From Gallionella sp. UBA6045 (lineage in GTDB: Bacteria > Pseudomonadota > Gammaproteobacteria > Burkholderiales > Gallionellaceae), in assembly GCA_002429165.1 (NCBI GenBank), contig DIYV01000039.1:1-5631 (forward strand): a DNA stretch of 5,631 nt. Reading direction: 5' to 3'. This document shows, piece by piece, positions 5,498-5,631 of this stretch (the first letter of the stretch is position 1; every line of letters begins with the position of its first letter). The position numbers and the translations under genes were made by a program. Below the pieces are notes generated by a model that did no database searches, was not told the origin of the DNA, and saw only the letters and a program-made list of their open reading frames with translations.

Positions 5498-5631
5498 GTG
5501 CGCCGCCGAGTAGCGCAGGCTGGTCAGGGGGTGTCGGCGAGGATTGTTTGAGCACGCAGTGCGAGTTCCGCAGCCGCCTGACCAGTCGAGCAACGCAGGG
5601 CACCGCGCAGCGGCGGTAAACCGGGGTCGCC
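5498..5631. repeat. dispersed-repeat-like intergenic block, cut by the window edge
   Basis: The block contains a 9-bp inverted repeat, CTGGTCAGG (5520-5528) and CCTGACCAG (5577-5585), and flanking near-direct repeats CGAGTAGCGCAGG (5507-5519) and CGAGCAACGCAGG (5587-5599, 11 of 13 identical). The words GAGTAGCGCAGG, GAGGATTGTTTGAG and GAGTTCCGCAGCCGC match my memory of a repeat common between genes in beta- and gammaproteobacteria, often spuriously translated as a hypothetical protein. I see no real gene. It appears to continue past the right edge. Confidence 0.55.

Noticed and set aside
5219..5619. Several short frames on both strands in the right flank as small genes
   Set aside because: They cross the palindromes and repeat blocks, lack ribosome binding sites, and overlap each other on opposite strands.
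1..5631. CRISPR array, tRNA, rRNA or insertion sequence
   Set aside because: I saw no regularly spaced repeats, cloverleaf or ribosomal sequence, and no transposase reading frame with terminal inverted repeats.

Overview
The window looks like chromosomal DNA from a respiratory betaproteobacterium, probably Rhodocyclales-like (Dechloromonas, Azonexus or Accumulibacter relatives). This rests on moderately high GC, the periplasmic multihaem cytochrome, the style of the two-component system and the dispersed GTGGGCA palindromes in the flanks. The placement is an impression from protein style and repeats; no search was run.

Layout: all three intact genes lie on the minus strand and read right to left. 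A sensor histidine kinase (3274-5088) has a periplasmic PhnD/TtrS-like ligand-binding domain. It overlaps by 4 bp a FixJ/NarL-type response regulator (2642-3277). About 100 bp further on is a large secreted pentahaem cytochrome c (522-2540), followed by a textbook intrinsic terminator (471-497). The flanks (1-470 and 5089-5631) hold no intact gene. They contain GTGGGCA-type palindromic repeats, an inverted repeat, a dispersed-repeat-like block running off the right edge, and on the left what looks like a decayed scrap of a PAS-GGDEF gene.

The most interesting item is the cytochrome. Its N-terminal ~380 residues resemble the trihaem cytochrome subunit of membrane alcohol/gluconate dehydrogenases. 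Its C-terminal ~260 residues resemble TsdA, the dihaem thiosulfate dehydrogenase/tetrathionate reductase, including the cysteine that ligates the active-site haem. The adjacent two-component pair resembles TtrSR/ThsSR, the tetrathionate/thiosulfate sensing systems. Sensor and enzyme therefore independently point to the same sulfur chemistry.

Proposed logic (inference): periplasmic tetrathionate or thiosulfate is sensed by the kinase, which phosphorylates the regulator. The regulator binds the GGCTA-type inverted repeat just upstream of the cytochrome gene, centred near -42 of a candidate promoter. The induced cytochrome then interconverts thiosulfate and tetrathionate, with electrons passing through its built-in trihaem module.
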